Both the position numbers and the translations under genes were made by a program. 64,000 nucleotides of DNA from positions 1 to 64,000 of the forward strand of contig PAPN01000059.1 in the NCBI GenBank assembly GCA_002708925.1, in the 5' to 3' direction. The notes beneath the pieces were generated by a model. That model was not told the origin of the DNA and did not search any database. It saw only the letters and a program-made list of their open reading frames with translations. This document shows, in pieces, positions 55,967 through 63,603 of the stretch; position 1 is the stretch's first letter, and every line of letters starts with the position of its first letter. The DNA comes from Paracoccaceae bacterium (GTDB lineage: Bacteria; Pseudomonadota; Alphaproteobacteria; Rhodobacterales; Rhodobacteraceae).

Positions 55967-56073
55967 TGGCCGCAATGAACACCGCGCAATATGCGCCCCG
56001 CAACAATCGGTCCCTGCCTCAAGGGCCAGCACAAAAGACCCGCACAGCGCCTCTGGCCGCGGGCCGCGAATAA
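55963..56073 (+). CDS. Possible 36-residue peptide leading into sdhB
   Basis: A short frame starts with ATGATG overlapping the preceding stop codon (ATGA) and ends with TAA 13 bases before the sdhB ATG. The peptide is polar and basic (ending LAAGRE) and resembles nothing I know. It may only serve to carry ribosomes to the AAAGGAG site of sdhB, which follows its stop. It could also be chance. Confidence 0.3.
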   Translation: MMAAMNTAQYAPRNNRSLPQGPAQKTRTAPLAAGRE

Positions 56074-56086
56074 AGGAGACAGGACA

Positions 56087-56866
56087 ATGGCTCAATTCAC
56101 GCTTCCTAAGAACTCGAAGATCAAAACCGGCAAGACCTGGCCAAAGCCCGAGGGCGCGACCAACCTGCGCAAGTTCCAGATCTATCGCTGGAGCCCGGAC
56201 GAAAACGAAAACCCTCGTGTAGATACCTATTTCGTAGACATGGACAAATGCGGCCCGATGGTTCTGGACGCGCTGATCAAGATCAAGAACGAGATCGACC
56301 CCACCCTGACTTTCCGCCGGTCCTGCCGCGAAGGCATCTGCGGATCCTGCGCGATGAACATCGACGGGATCAACACCCTGGCCTGTATTTACGGCATGGA
56401 TGAAATCAAGGGCGACGTGAAAATCTACCCGCTGCCCCACATGCCGGTGGTCAAGGATCTGATCCCGGATCTGACCCATTTCTACGCCCAGCACGCCAGC
56501 ATCATGCCCTGGCTGGAAACCAAGACGAACCGCCCCGCGAAAGAGTGGAAACAGTCGATTGAGGATCGCAAGAAACTGGACGGTCTGTATGAATGTGTGA
56601 TGTGCGCCTCGTGCTCGACCTCGTGCCCCAGCTACTGGTGGAATGGTGATCGGTATCTGGGCCCAGCCGCGCTGCTGCACGCCTACCGCTGGATCATCGA
56701 CAGCCGCGATGAAGCCACGGGTGAGCGTCTGAACAACCTTGAGGATCCGTTCAAACTGTATCGGTGCCACACCATCATGAACTGCGCCAAGACCTGCCCC
56801 AAAGGCCTGAACCCGGCCAAGGCAATCGCGGAAATCAAGCGCATGATGATCAACCGCACCGTTTGA
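56087..56866 (+). CDS. sdhB: Succinate dehydrogenase iron-sulfur subunit
   Basis: SdhB carries the three Fe-S clusters of complex II. In 259 residues the 2Fe-2S ligands are in [15 protein letters not shown] with the fourth Cys ten residues on, and the 4Fe-4S and 3Fe-4S ligands in [16 protein letters not shown] and [17 protein letters not shown]. An AAAGGAG ribosome site precedes the ATG. It is separated from sdhA by 1.9 kb that holds the sulfotransferase pair. A good terminator follows. Confidence 0.98.
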   Translation: MAQFTLPKNSKIKTGKTWPKPEGATNLRKFQIYRWSPDENENPRVDTYFVDMDKCGPMVLDALIKIKNEIDPTLTFRRSCREGICGSCAMNIDGINTLACIYGMDEIKGDVKIYPLPHMPVVKDLIPDLTHFYAQHASIMPWLETKTNRPAKEWKQSIEDRKKLDGLYECVMCASCSTSCPSYWWNGDRYLGPAALLHAYRWIIDSRDEATGERLNNLEDPFKLYRCHTIMNCAKTCPKGLNPAKAIAEIKRMMINRTV

Positions 56867-56885
56867 TCTGAGGTGGAAATCATCA

Positions 56886-56914
56886 AAGGGGCTCGCCTGT
56901 GGCGGGCCCTTTTT
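56886..56914 (+). terminator. Intrinsic terminator of the sdh operon
   Basis: A stem of about eleven pairs, AGGGGCTCGCC with GGCGGGCCCTT (two wobble pairs), and a TGT loop is followed by TTTTT. It lies 20 bases after the sdhB stop. Confidence 0.85.
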
Positions 56915-56938
56915 GCTGTTTACGTTGCGAAAACCTGC

Positions 56939-56959
56939 AAATGCTGCATAGCAGCATTT
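56939..56959. promoter_or_regulatory. Palindrome with CTGC-N3-GCAG core upstream of a small gene
   Basis: Perfect nine-base arms AAATGCTGC and GCAGCATTT surround ATA. The core CTGC-ATA-GCAG equals the CTGC-N3/4-GCAG motif reported for PhaR, the regulator of polyhydroxybutyrate granule genes in Paracoccus. It lies about 80 bases before the small tyrosine-rich gene, where an operator would be expected. Whether PhaR acts here is inference. Confidence 0.55.
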
Positions 56960-57040
56960 CTGCATTGGGGGATGTCAGCGCCGAAATTTTGCATAGATTG
57001 ACGAGCACGGGAGGACGTTACACAGCTGAAAGGCACTCTG

Positions 57041-57205
57041 ATGTCCCAGAACCAAACCGCATCCGCTCAGGCCGGACAAATCGCATCCGCTCAGGCCGCA
57101 TTGGACGCCCTGAATCAGGCTTATGCCTATTATACCCCCGCCCCCTATGTCGCCGCTCAGAAATCCGAGCCGGTCGAGTATTACGAATACGCCGCCGCGG
57201 CCTGA
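57041..57205 (+). CDS. Small Ala/Gln/Tyr-rich protein, 54 residues
   Basis: The frame from ATG 57041 to TGA 57203-57205 encodes 54 residues. The first half is a predicted helix rich in Ala and Gln with a repeat of ASAQA, caused by an exact 17-base direct repeat (57059-57075 and 57082-57098); the second half is rich in Tyr and Pro and ends in EYYEYAAAA. An AAAGG ribosome site is seven bases upstream, a perfect palindrome lies in the promoter region, and a strong terminator follows. This makes it a complete monocistronic gene, likely well expressed. No known domain is recognised; the operator suggests a tie to carbon storage, which is only a guess. Confidence 0.72.
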   Translation: MSQNQTASAQAGQIASAQAALDALNQAYAYYTPAPYVAAQKSEPVEYYEYAAAA

Positions 57206-57228
57206 TCTCGCGCTGGCCGGTGTAGAAT

Positions 57229-57255
57229 AGCCGCTCTTGGGGCGGCTTTTCTTTT
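57229..57255 (+). terminator. Intrinsic terminator of the small gene
   Basis: An eight-pair stem AGCCGCTC with GGGCGGCT (one wobble) and a TTG loop is followed by TTTCTTTT. It lies 24 bases after the stop of the 54-residue gene. Confidence 0.88.
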
Positions 57256-57305
57256 GCGCAGGGCGGCCATTTGACAAGCCTGCGCATTCTCATCACAACT
57301 TGCAC

Positions 57306-57518
57306 ATGCCGTTTCTGCTGGGCCTGATTATCGTCTTTATTCTGGTGATGGTGTTTTCCAACCGGGCCACCCGGCATTGCCGATGGCGGGCCAACCGGCG
57401 CGCGGATCAGCCGGGGCAGGCTGCTTATACCTGTGTCACCTGCGGCGCCCACGCTTTTACCGCCGATGGGCATCCGCCGCGTCAATGCCACGCGGAGACG
57501 CCTCCGCCATCGCTCTGA
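57306..57518 (+). CDS. Small membrane protein with zinc-ribbon-like tail
   Basis: The 70-residue product has one N-terminal membrane helix (MPFLLGLIIVFILVMVFSN), a basic stretch, then cysteines in the pattern YTCVTCG and PPRQCH, which could bind a metal. No family is recognised. The ATG at 57306 lacks a clear ribosome site, and a TTG at 57237 would give a longer form. It ends seven bases before the DUF1989 gene and is probably co-transcribed with it. Confidence 0.6.
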   Translation: MPFLLGLIIVFILVMVFSNRATRHCRWRANRRADQPGQAAYTCVTCGAHAFTADGHPPRQCHAETPPPSL

Positions 57519-57525
57519 GGTTTTT

Positions 57526-58368
57526 ATGACGACGCCCCCTGATGCTGCCGCCCGCCGGGCCGTGCCCCCGGTTATCTGCTACCCGAACGAGACCCTGCCC
57601 AAGCCGCCGCTGGATCTGTACCGCGCGGCGCGGGCCGGGGCGCAGAAAGTGGACGAAGTGATCGCGCCCCCGCGTGATGCAGCCCATTTCCGTGTTCCGG
57701 CGGGGCATTTTTTCCGGATTTCCAGCATCGAAGGCCCGCAGGTGGGCGATCTGAACCTATGGAATGCCGATGACCTGTCCGAGCGTTTCTACTCAGGCAA
57801 AAGCCGCGCGCTGCATGGCACGCATCTGACCACGGGGATGCGGATGTGGTCCAGCTTTCCCAGCTTGCGCCCGATGGCAACGATCACCGAGGACACGCTG
57901 GGCTGGTACGGGATCGACGCATTCGGAGGCTCGGTCCATGATGTGATCGGGACGCGCTGCGATCCGTACACGCATAATCTGCTGGCGGGGGGGCAGTATC
58001 ACCATTGCTGCCATTCGAATTTGACGCGCGCCTTGGCCGATGCCACGGGGATGACGCTGGCACAGGCCGAGCCCCATGTGCATGATGTGCTGAACGTGTT
58101 CATGTGCACGGGTTTCACCCGCGACAGCGGCCAGTATTTCATGAAAGCCAGCCCCGTACGCCCCGGTGATTATCTGGAATTCTTCTCTGAAATCAATCTT
58201 CTGGGGGCTTTGTCGGCCTGTCCGGGGGGGGATTGCGCGTCCCAGCACAGCTCGGATCTTGCCGCCTGCCATCCGCTGCTGATCGAGGTGTTCGCCCCCG
58301 CAGAGGGGGCTCTGGACGGCTGGCAAAGCCCCCCGCCCAATGGCTATGACCGTCGGCACGGGGGCTAG
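57526..58368 (+). CDS. DUF1989 (urea carboxylase-associated) family protein
   Basis: This 280-residue protein has the DUF1989 pattern: [33 protein letters not shown], then [20 protein letters not shown] and the His/Cys cluster YHHCCHSNL, with NVFMCTGF later. Two-subunit members of this family act as carboxyguanidine deiminase in guanidine breakdown; single-gene members such as this have unknown substrates, and no urea carboxylase or guanidine gene is nearby. A TGAGG ribosome site precedes the ATG. The stop overlaps the convergent deoD stop by four bases. Confidence 0.85.
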   Translation: MTTPPDAAARRAVPPVICYPNETLPKPPLDLYRAARAGAQKVDEVIAPPRDAAHFRVPAGHFFRISSIEGPQVGDLNLWNADDLSERFYSGKSRALHGTHLTTGMRMWSSFPSLRPMATITEDTLGWYGIDAFGGSVHDVIGTRCDPYTHNLLAGGQYHHCCHSNLTRALADATGMTLAQAEPHVHDVLNVFMCTGFTRDSGQYFMKASPVRPGDYLEFFSEINLLGALSACPGGDCASQHSSDLAACHPLLIEVFAPAEGALDGWQSPPPNGYDRRHGG

Positions 58369-59069
58369 GCGAAGGCGGCCTCCAGCGCGATTTCCACCAT
58401 ATCGCCGAACGAGCTTTCGCGGTCCTCGCTGGGCAGGGCCGCGCCCGTCAGCAGATGATCCGAGACCGTCAGAACAGCCAGCGCCCGCACCCCGTAGCGG
58501 GCAGCCAGATTGTACAGTTCGGCAGCTTCCATTTCGACGCCCAGAATGCCGTGGCGCGTCATCTGTTCGTTCAGATCGGGGCGTTCGTCATAGAACACGT
58601 CCGCCGAATAGATCCCGCCCACATGTGTCGGCGTGCCCTTCGCAGCCGCCGCATCCGCCGCGGCGCGCAACAGGCCGTAATCGGCACAGGGGGCAAAATT
58701 CAGCTCTTTGAAGATCCCGATGGACGGGGTTGAGACCGACGAGGCCGTCATCGCCAGGATCACATCGCGCAGGTCCACCGATTTCTGCATTCCGCCGCAC
58801 GAACCGATACGGATCAGCGTCTTGGCACCATAATCGCGGATCAGCTCGTTCGCGTAGATCGACAGGGACGGCATCCCCATTCCGGATCCGTGGATGGTAA
58901 CCCTGTTGCCGCGCCAGGTGCCGGTGTATCCCAGCATCCCCCTGACTTCATTGACTAATTTTGGATCGTCCAGAAAGGTCATCGCCGCCCATTTCGCACG
59001 ATACGGATCGCCCGGCAGCAAGACGGTTTCGGCAATTTCTCTGGGGGTGGCACCAATGTGAATCGTCAT
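58365..59069 (-). CDS. deoD: Purine-nucleoside phosphorylase, DeoD type
   Basis: DeoD cleaves purine (deoxy)nucleosides with phosphate in salvage. The 234-residue length is that of the hexameric bacterial type. Signatures are [15 protein letters not shown], the family pattern [24 protein letters not shown] for phosphate, and [16 protein letters not shown] with the ribose contact, then TVSDHLL with the catalytic aspartate. It is convergent with the DUF1989 gene and lies downstream of the GNAT gene on the same strand. Confidence 0.96.
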   Translation of the reverse strand: MTIHIGATPREIAETVLLPGDPYRAKWAAMTFLDDPKLVNEVRGMLGYTGTWRGNRVTIHGSGMGMPSLSIYANELIRDYGAKTLIRIGSCGGMQKSVDLRDVILAMTASSVSTPSIGIFKELNFAPCADYGLLRAAADAAAAKGTPTHVGGIYSADVFYDERPDLNEQMTRHGILGVEMEAAELYNLAARYGVRALAVLTVSDHLLTGAALPSEDRESSFGDMVEIALEAAFA

Positions 59070-59118
59070 TTCAGGGACTTTCTTAACCGTTCTTCAATCA
59101 CGCAGGGCGTAGCCTGCA

Positions 59119-59559
59119 TCAACGCTGATATTTGATGAAAGGGGTGACATGGGCAATGCGATCATACAGCTGGCGCGCAGTTGTGTTGAATTCCTGGGTC
59201 ATCCAGTACACGGATGGTGTGCCGTTTTTATCCGCAAAATCATAGACTTCCTGGATCAGAGCGCGCCCAATCCCCTGGCCTCGTACGTCTGGATCGGCAT
59301 AAAGATCCTGCAAGTACACCACGTCTTCAATCCGCCAGTTATGGCGATGAAGAATGTAATGTACCAGGCCCACGGCCCGCCCATCCAAAATAGCCAGAAA
59401 AGCCCCCTGATTGGGGTGCTCTGCTGAGATTTGACGCGCGAAGGTGGCCTCGTACACGTCTTCGCTGACCGAGCTTTCGTAGAATTCCAGATACGCAGTC
59501 CACAGGCGGCGCCATTCGGCACGGTCAGAGGCTTGTAAAGGGCGAATTCCAAGGGCCAT
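59119..59559 (-). CDS. GNAT family N-acetyltransferase
   Basis: The 146-residue protein opens with MALGIRPLQASDRAEWRRLW. The acetyl-CoA-binding motif is LQDLYADPDVRGQGIGRALI, preceded by a strand VGLVHYILH and followed by VYWMTQEFNTTARQLYDR, as in small amine or protein acetyltransferases. The acceptor is unknown. The start at 59559 has AGGA ten bases upstream; a start 45 bases earlier is unlikely. A gap of 49 bases separates it from deoD. Confidence 0.88.
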   Translation of the reverse strand: MALGIRPLQASDRAEWRRLWTAYLEFYESSVSEDVYEATFARQISAEHPNQGAFLAILDGRAVGLVHYILHRHNWRIEDVVYLQDLYADPDVRGQGIGRALIQEVYDFADKNGTPSVYWMTQEFNTTARQLYDRIAHVTPFIKYQR

Positions 59560-59648
59560 GTCATCAATCCTGTGTTGTTGCGTGCAGAATGCAAAACCGC
59601 CCAAGGCATGGCAACCTCGGGCGGCATTGAAACAGGATAATTTCGGGA

Positions 59649-61616
59649 TTACTCGGCGGCAGCTTTCTGTGGGTCCACCAAGGTCACAATGTCCATCATG
59701 ATCGTGTTCAGCTCGAAATCCTTGGGGGTATAGACCTTTGCCACCCCCATGCCCAGCAGGCGCTGCGCATCATCGTCGGGGATAATGCCGCCCACAATCA
59801 CGGGGATGTGGCCCAGCCCGGCCTCGCGCATTTGCACCATCATGTCTTCGACCAGCGGGATGTGGCTGCCGGAAAGAATCGACAAGCCGACGACATGCGC
59901 GTCCTGTTCGCGGGCGGTTTTCACCAACTCCTCGGGGGTCAGGCGGATACCGTCATAGGTGATGTCCATACCGCAATCGCGGGCGCGGAAGGCGATCTGC
60001 TCGGCCCCGTTCGAGTGCCCGTCCAGACCCGGTTTGCCCACCAGGAACTTCATGCGGCGGCCCAGACGATCGGAAACCGCGTCAACGGCGTTGCGGATGT
60101 CATCCAGCCCTTCGGTCTTGTTGGACACGGATTTCGACACGCCGGTCGGGCCGCGATATTCCCCGTGGACAACGCGCATCTGTGCGGCCCATTCGCCCGT
60201 GGTGACCCCCGCCTTGGCGCAGGCGATCGAGGCAGGCATGACATTCTCACCGTTTTTCGAGGCTTCGCGCAGCGCAGCCAGCGCGGTGTCCACGGCGGCC
60301 TGATCCCGGCCCGCGCGCCATTCGTTCAGACGGTCAATCTGCTCGGCCTCGACCGCGGGATCGACGACCATGATGCCACCGTCCCCAGCGGTCAGCGGCG
60401 ATGCCTCGGCTTCGGTCCATTTGTTGACGCCAACGACGATGGTCTCGTTCTTTTCGATGCGGTTCAGACGATCGGCGTTCGATTCCACCAGGCGCGATTT
60501 CATATATTCGATCGAGGCAACAGCGCCGCCCATCGAATCCAGATTGGCCAGTTCGTGACGCGCGCCTTCCTTCAGCGCCTCGACCTTGCGGTCCACGGCG
60601 GGGTTGCCGTCGAACAGGTCTTCGTATTCCAGCAGGTCGGTTTCATAGGCCATGATCTGCTGCATCCGCAGCGACCACTGCTGATCCCACGGGCGCGGCA
60701 GGCCCAGGGCCTCGTTCCAGGCGGGCAGCTGCACGGCGCGGGCACGGGCTTTTTTCGACAGGGTCACGGCCAGCATTTCAATCAAAATCCGGTAGACGTT
60801 GTTTTCCGGCTGCTGCTCGGTCAGACCCAGCGAGTTCACCTGCACGCCGTAACGGAACCGGCGATATTTGGGGTTTTCCACACCATAACGCGTCTCAAGG
60901 ATTTCGTCCCACAGATCCACGAAGGCGCGCATTTTGCACATCTCGGTGACAAAGCGGATGCCCGCGTTCACAAAGAAGGAAATCCGGCCGCACAGGGCGG
61001 GGAAGTCCTCGGCCGGAACGCGCGGTTTCAGAGCGTCCAGAACAGCGATGCCGGTGGCCAGGGCGAAGGCCAGTTCCTGCTCGGGCGTCGCGCCGGCCTC
61101 TTGCAGGTGATAGGAACACACGTTCATCGGGTTCCATTTGGGCACGTTTTCGTAGCAATACTCGGCCACGTCCGCGATCATCTTCAACGAGGGTTTGGGC
61201 GGGCAGATATAGGTGCCGCGCGACAGGTATTCCTTGATCAGGTCGTTCTGCACGGTGCCTTGCAGTTTGGAAACGTCGGCGCCCTGTTCCTCGGCCACGG
61301 CGATGTACAGCGACAGCAGCCAGGGCGCGGTCGCGTTGATCGTCATCGAGGTGTTCATCTGCTCCAGCGGGATCTGATCGAACAGCGCGCGCATGTCGCC
61401 CAGGTGGCAGACGGGCACGCCCACTTTGCCGACCTCGCCGCGGGCCAGGACGTGATCGCTGTCATAGCCGGTTTGCGTGGGCAGATCGAAGGCGACGGAC
61501 AGGCCGGTCTGCCCCTTGGACAGGTTGGTCCGGTACAGCGCGTTCGAGGCTTTGGCAGTCGAATGGCCCGCATAGGTGCGGAACAGCCAGGGGCGGTCTT
61601 TCTGGATCTCGGTCAT
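59649..61616 (-). CDS. ecm: Ethylmalonyl-CoA mutase
   Basis: Ecm is the coenzyme-B12-dependent mutase that turns (2R)-ethylmalonyl-CoA into methylsuccinyl-CoA, the defining rearrangement of the ethylmalonyl-CoA pathway. The 655-residue protein opens with KDRPWLFRTYAGHSTAKASN. The substrate barrel has GLSVAFDLPTQTGYDSDH and MNTSMTINATAPWLLSLY; the C-terminal B12 domain has the D-x-H-x2-G motif in GKPGLDGHSNGAEQIA and ends with VIVGGIIPDDDAQRL. It is shorter than methylmalonyl-CoA mutases (about 710 residues), and its divergent pairing with ccr makes Ecm the clear reading. The start at 61616 has GAGG five bases upstream. Confidence 0.95.
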   Translation of the reverse strand: MTEIQKDRPWLFRTYAGHSTAKASNALYRTNLSKGQTGLSVAFDLPTQTGYDSDHVLARGEVGKVGVPVCHLGDMRALFDQIPLEQMNTSMTINATAPWLLSLYIAVAEEQGADVSKLQGTVQNDLIKEYLSRGTYICPPKPSLKMIADVAEYCYENVPKWNPMNVCSYHLQEAGATPEQELAFALATGIAVLDALKPRVPAEDFPALCGRISFFVNAGIRFVTEMCKMRAFVDLWDEILETRYGVENPKYRRFRYGVQVNSLGLTEQQPENNVYRILIEMLAVTLSKKARARAVQLPAWNEALGLPRPWDQQWSLRMQQIMAYETDLLEYEDLFDGNPAVDRKVEALKEGARHELANLDSMGGAVASIEYMKSRLVESNADRLNRIEKNETIVVGVNKWTEAEASPLTAGDGGIMVVDPAVEAEQIDRLNEWRAGRDQAAVDTALAALREASKNGENVMPASIACAKAGVTTGEWAAQMRVVHGEYRGPTGVSKSVSNKTEGLDDIRNAVDAVSDRLGRRMKFLVGKPGLDGHSNGAEQIAFRARDCGMDITYDGIRLTPEELVKTAREQDAHVVGLSILSGSHIPLVEDMMVQMREAGLGHIPVIVGGIIPDDDAQRLLGMGVAKVYTPKDFELNTIMMDIVTLVDPQKAAAE

Positions 61617-61831
61617 GGCGGCCTCGTGAATCAGGTTTGGCAATAATCTTGCGTTCGCGTGTTGATACTTGGAATTTTATGCCCCTGTCAATTCGCCGCG
61701 TTGCGGCATTTTCAGACTGTGACACTGACGATTTCCGTAAGCGCGAAACAGAGGCAGGATGCCCGCCTGAATATCGCTGTGGAAATGCCTCTTTGGTCGT
61801 TGCTGTTGCTTGGGCGCAGGGCCGGCCGAAG

Positions 61832-62083
61832 ATGACCGCGAAACGACTCATCCCAGAGCCCGAGGGGACGCTGCTTTCTCTGGCGGGTCAGATTCGGGGC
61901 TATACATTAGAAGTAGGTTTGCATGTTTTGCGTCTGCGCGGACTGATGCAGGAAGAACACGGTCAGAGACGCGCACCCCCCGGCCCAGAGACGCTGCTGG
62001 CCTTTTATGCTGCTTCTATCAAACATCTTTTTCGCACTTGCAGCAAGAATCCCCTGGTTCATTCTGCGGTTGCGAGGTCATAA
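61832..62083 (+). CDS. Possible 83-residue protein between ecm and ccr
   Basis: A frame opens at ATG 61832 (and without stop from 61637) and ends at TAA 62081-62083. The predicted product is helical (LLSLAGQIRGYTLEVGLHVL, then LLAFYAASIKHLF). Only about half of its third codon positions are G or C, lower than in neighbouring genes, and no good ribosome site precedes it, so it may be non-coding promoter sequence. No family is recognised. If real, its position suggests a tie to ccr control. Confidence 0.33.
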   Translation: MTAKRLIPEPEGTLLSLAGQIRGYTLEVGLHVLRLRGLMQEEHGQRRAPPGPETLLAFYAASIKHLFRTCSKNPLVHSAVARS

Positions 62084-62156
62084 AATTACAAAAAGCTCCT
62101 AATTGAGATTGCATTGTTGCGCAGCCACATTTATCTCAACTTCATGACGTCGCGAT

Positions 62157-62171
62157 TCTGCATTGCGGCAA
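62157..62171 (+). promoter_or_regulatory. Candidate regulatory motif upstream of ccr
   Basis: ATTCTGCATTGCGGC just before the ccr ribosome site is matched at 48531-48545 upstream of mcl2 by ATTCTGCGCTGCGGC, 13 of 15 identical. It contains CTGC-N3-GCGG, one base from the CTGC-N3-GCAG palindrome at 56939-56959. The overlapping TTGCGGCAA is itself palindromic, and TTGCAGCAA occurs at 62038-62046. Wider in the gap is TTGAGAT (62103-62109) opposite ATCTCAA (62133-62139). All are by-eye matches. Confidence 0.35.
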
Positions 62172-62193
62172 GAGACGCTAGATGGAGGCTCAG

Positions 62194-63483
62194 ATGGCTC
62201 TGGACACCGAAACGGGCATTGCACCCTATGACGCGCCCGAAAAAGACCTGTATGAAATCGGCGAAATGCCGCCCCTGGGGTATGTCCCCAAAAAGATGTA
62301 CGCGTGGGCAATCCGCCGCGAACGTCACGGCGACCCGGACACCTCGTTCCAGACAGAGGTCGTAGACACCTGGCAGATCGACAGCCACGAAGTGCTGGTT
62401 CTGGTGATGGCCGCAGGCGTGAACTACAACGGCGTCTGGGCGGGCAAAGGCGTGCCGATTTCGCCCTTCGATGTGCACGGACAGGATTATCACATTGCGG
62501 GTTCGGATGCCTCGGGCATCGTCTGGGCCGTTGGGGATAAGGTCAAGAACTGGAAAGTGGGCGACGAAGTCGTGATCCACTGTAACCAGGACGACGGCGA
62601 CGACGAAGAATGTAACGGTGGCGATCCGATGTTCAGCCCCACCCAGCGGATCTGGGGCTACGAGACCGGCGACGGTTCGTTCGCTCAGTTCACCCGCGTG
62701 CAGGCGCAGCAGCTGATGCCGCGTCCCAAGCACCTGACCTGGGAAGAGGCCGCCTGCTACACGCTGACCCTGGCCACCGCTTACCGGATGCTGTTCGGCC
62801 ACCACCCGCACGAGCTGAAGCCGGGCCAGAACGTCCTGGTCTGGGGCGCGTCGGGCGGTCTGGGCTCTTATGCGATCCAACTGGCGAACACCGCCGGTGC
62901 CAACGCGATCGGCGTGATCTCGGACGAGAGCAAGCGCCAGTTCGTGCTGGATCAGGGTGCCAAGGGCGTCATCAACCGTAAGGACTTTGACTGCTGGGGC
63001 CAGCTGCCCACGGTGAACAGCCCCGAATATAACGCGTGGCTGAAAGAGGCCCGCAAATTCGGCAAGGCCATCTGGGACATCACCGGCAAAGGTGTGAACG
63101 TCGACATGGTGTTCGAACACCCCGGCGAGGCCACCTTCCCCGTGTCCACCCTGATCGTGAAAAAGGGCGGTATCGTGGTGATCTGTGCCGGTACCTCGGG
63201 CTTCAACACCACCTTTGACGTGCGCTACATGTGGATGCATCAGAAGCGTCTGCAAGGCTCGCACTTTGCGAACCTGAAGCAGGCTGCCTCGGCCAACCGT
63301 CTGATGATCGAGCGCCGTCTGGATCCGTGCATGTCCGAAGTGTTCACCTGGGATGAAATCCCCGCCGCGCACATGAAGATGATGCGGAACGAGCACAAGC
63401 CGGGCAACATGGCCGTGCTGGTTCAGGCGCCGAAAACCGGCCTGCGCACCGTCGAGGACGTGCTGGAAGCCGGCAAAGCCTAA
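62194..63483 (+). CDS. ccr: Crotonyl-CoA carboxylase/reductase
   Basis: Ccr reductively carboxylates crotonyl-CoA with NADPH and CO2 to ethylmalonyl-CoA, the committed step of the ethylmalonyl-CoA pathway. The 429-residue protein is a medium-chain dehydrogenase/reductase: MAAGVNYNGVWAGKGVPISP, the insertion HCNQDDGDDEECNGGDPMF typical of Ccr, the NADPH motif LVWGASGGLGSYAIQLA, and YMWMHQKRLQGSHFANLKQA with the conserved CO2-site histidine. The start at 62194 has GGAGG directly upstream; an ATG 12 bases before would overlap that site. It is divergent from ecm, has its own terminator, and its C-rich codon ends suggest strong expression. Confidence 0.97.
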   Translation: MALDTETGIAPYDAPEKDLYEIGEMPPLGYVPKKMYAWAIRRERHGDPDTSFQTEVVDTWQIDSHEVLVLVMAAGVNYNGVWAGKGVPISPFDVHGQDYHIAGSDASGIVWAVGDKVKNWKVGDEVVIHCNQDDGDDEECNGGDPMFSPTQRIWGYETGDGSFAQFTRVQAQQLMPRPKHLTWEEAACYTLTLATAYRMLFGHHPHELKPGQNVLVWGASGGLGSYAIQLANTAGANAIGVISDESKRQFVLDQGAKGVINRKDFDCWGQLPTVNSPEYNAWLKEARKFGKAIWDITGKGVNVDMVFEHPGEATFPVSTLIVKKGGIVVICAGTSGFNTTFDVRYMWMHQKRLQGSHFANLKQAASANRLMIERRLDPCMSEVFTWDEIPAAHMKMMRNEHKPGNMAVLVQAPKTGLRTVEDVLEAGKA

Positions 63484-63507
63484 GCGCTGCCGCCGGATTG
63501 AAATGAC

Positions 63508-63541
63508 GAAACCGCCGGGGCCAGCCCTGGCGGTTTTCTTT
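63508..63541 (+). terminator. Intrinsic terminator of ccr
   Basis: Arms AAACCGCC and GGCGGTTT pair perfectly, with a further GGGC/GCCC stem inside, and TTTTCTTTT overlaps and follows. It lies 25 bases after the ccr stop. Confidence 0.88.
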
Positions 63542-63603
63542 TGTGGGGCAGGGCGAAATTTGGGTGCTGGCCCCCAGACGGGATGGGCTGTAGGGTCGCG
63601 CGC

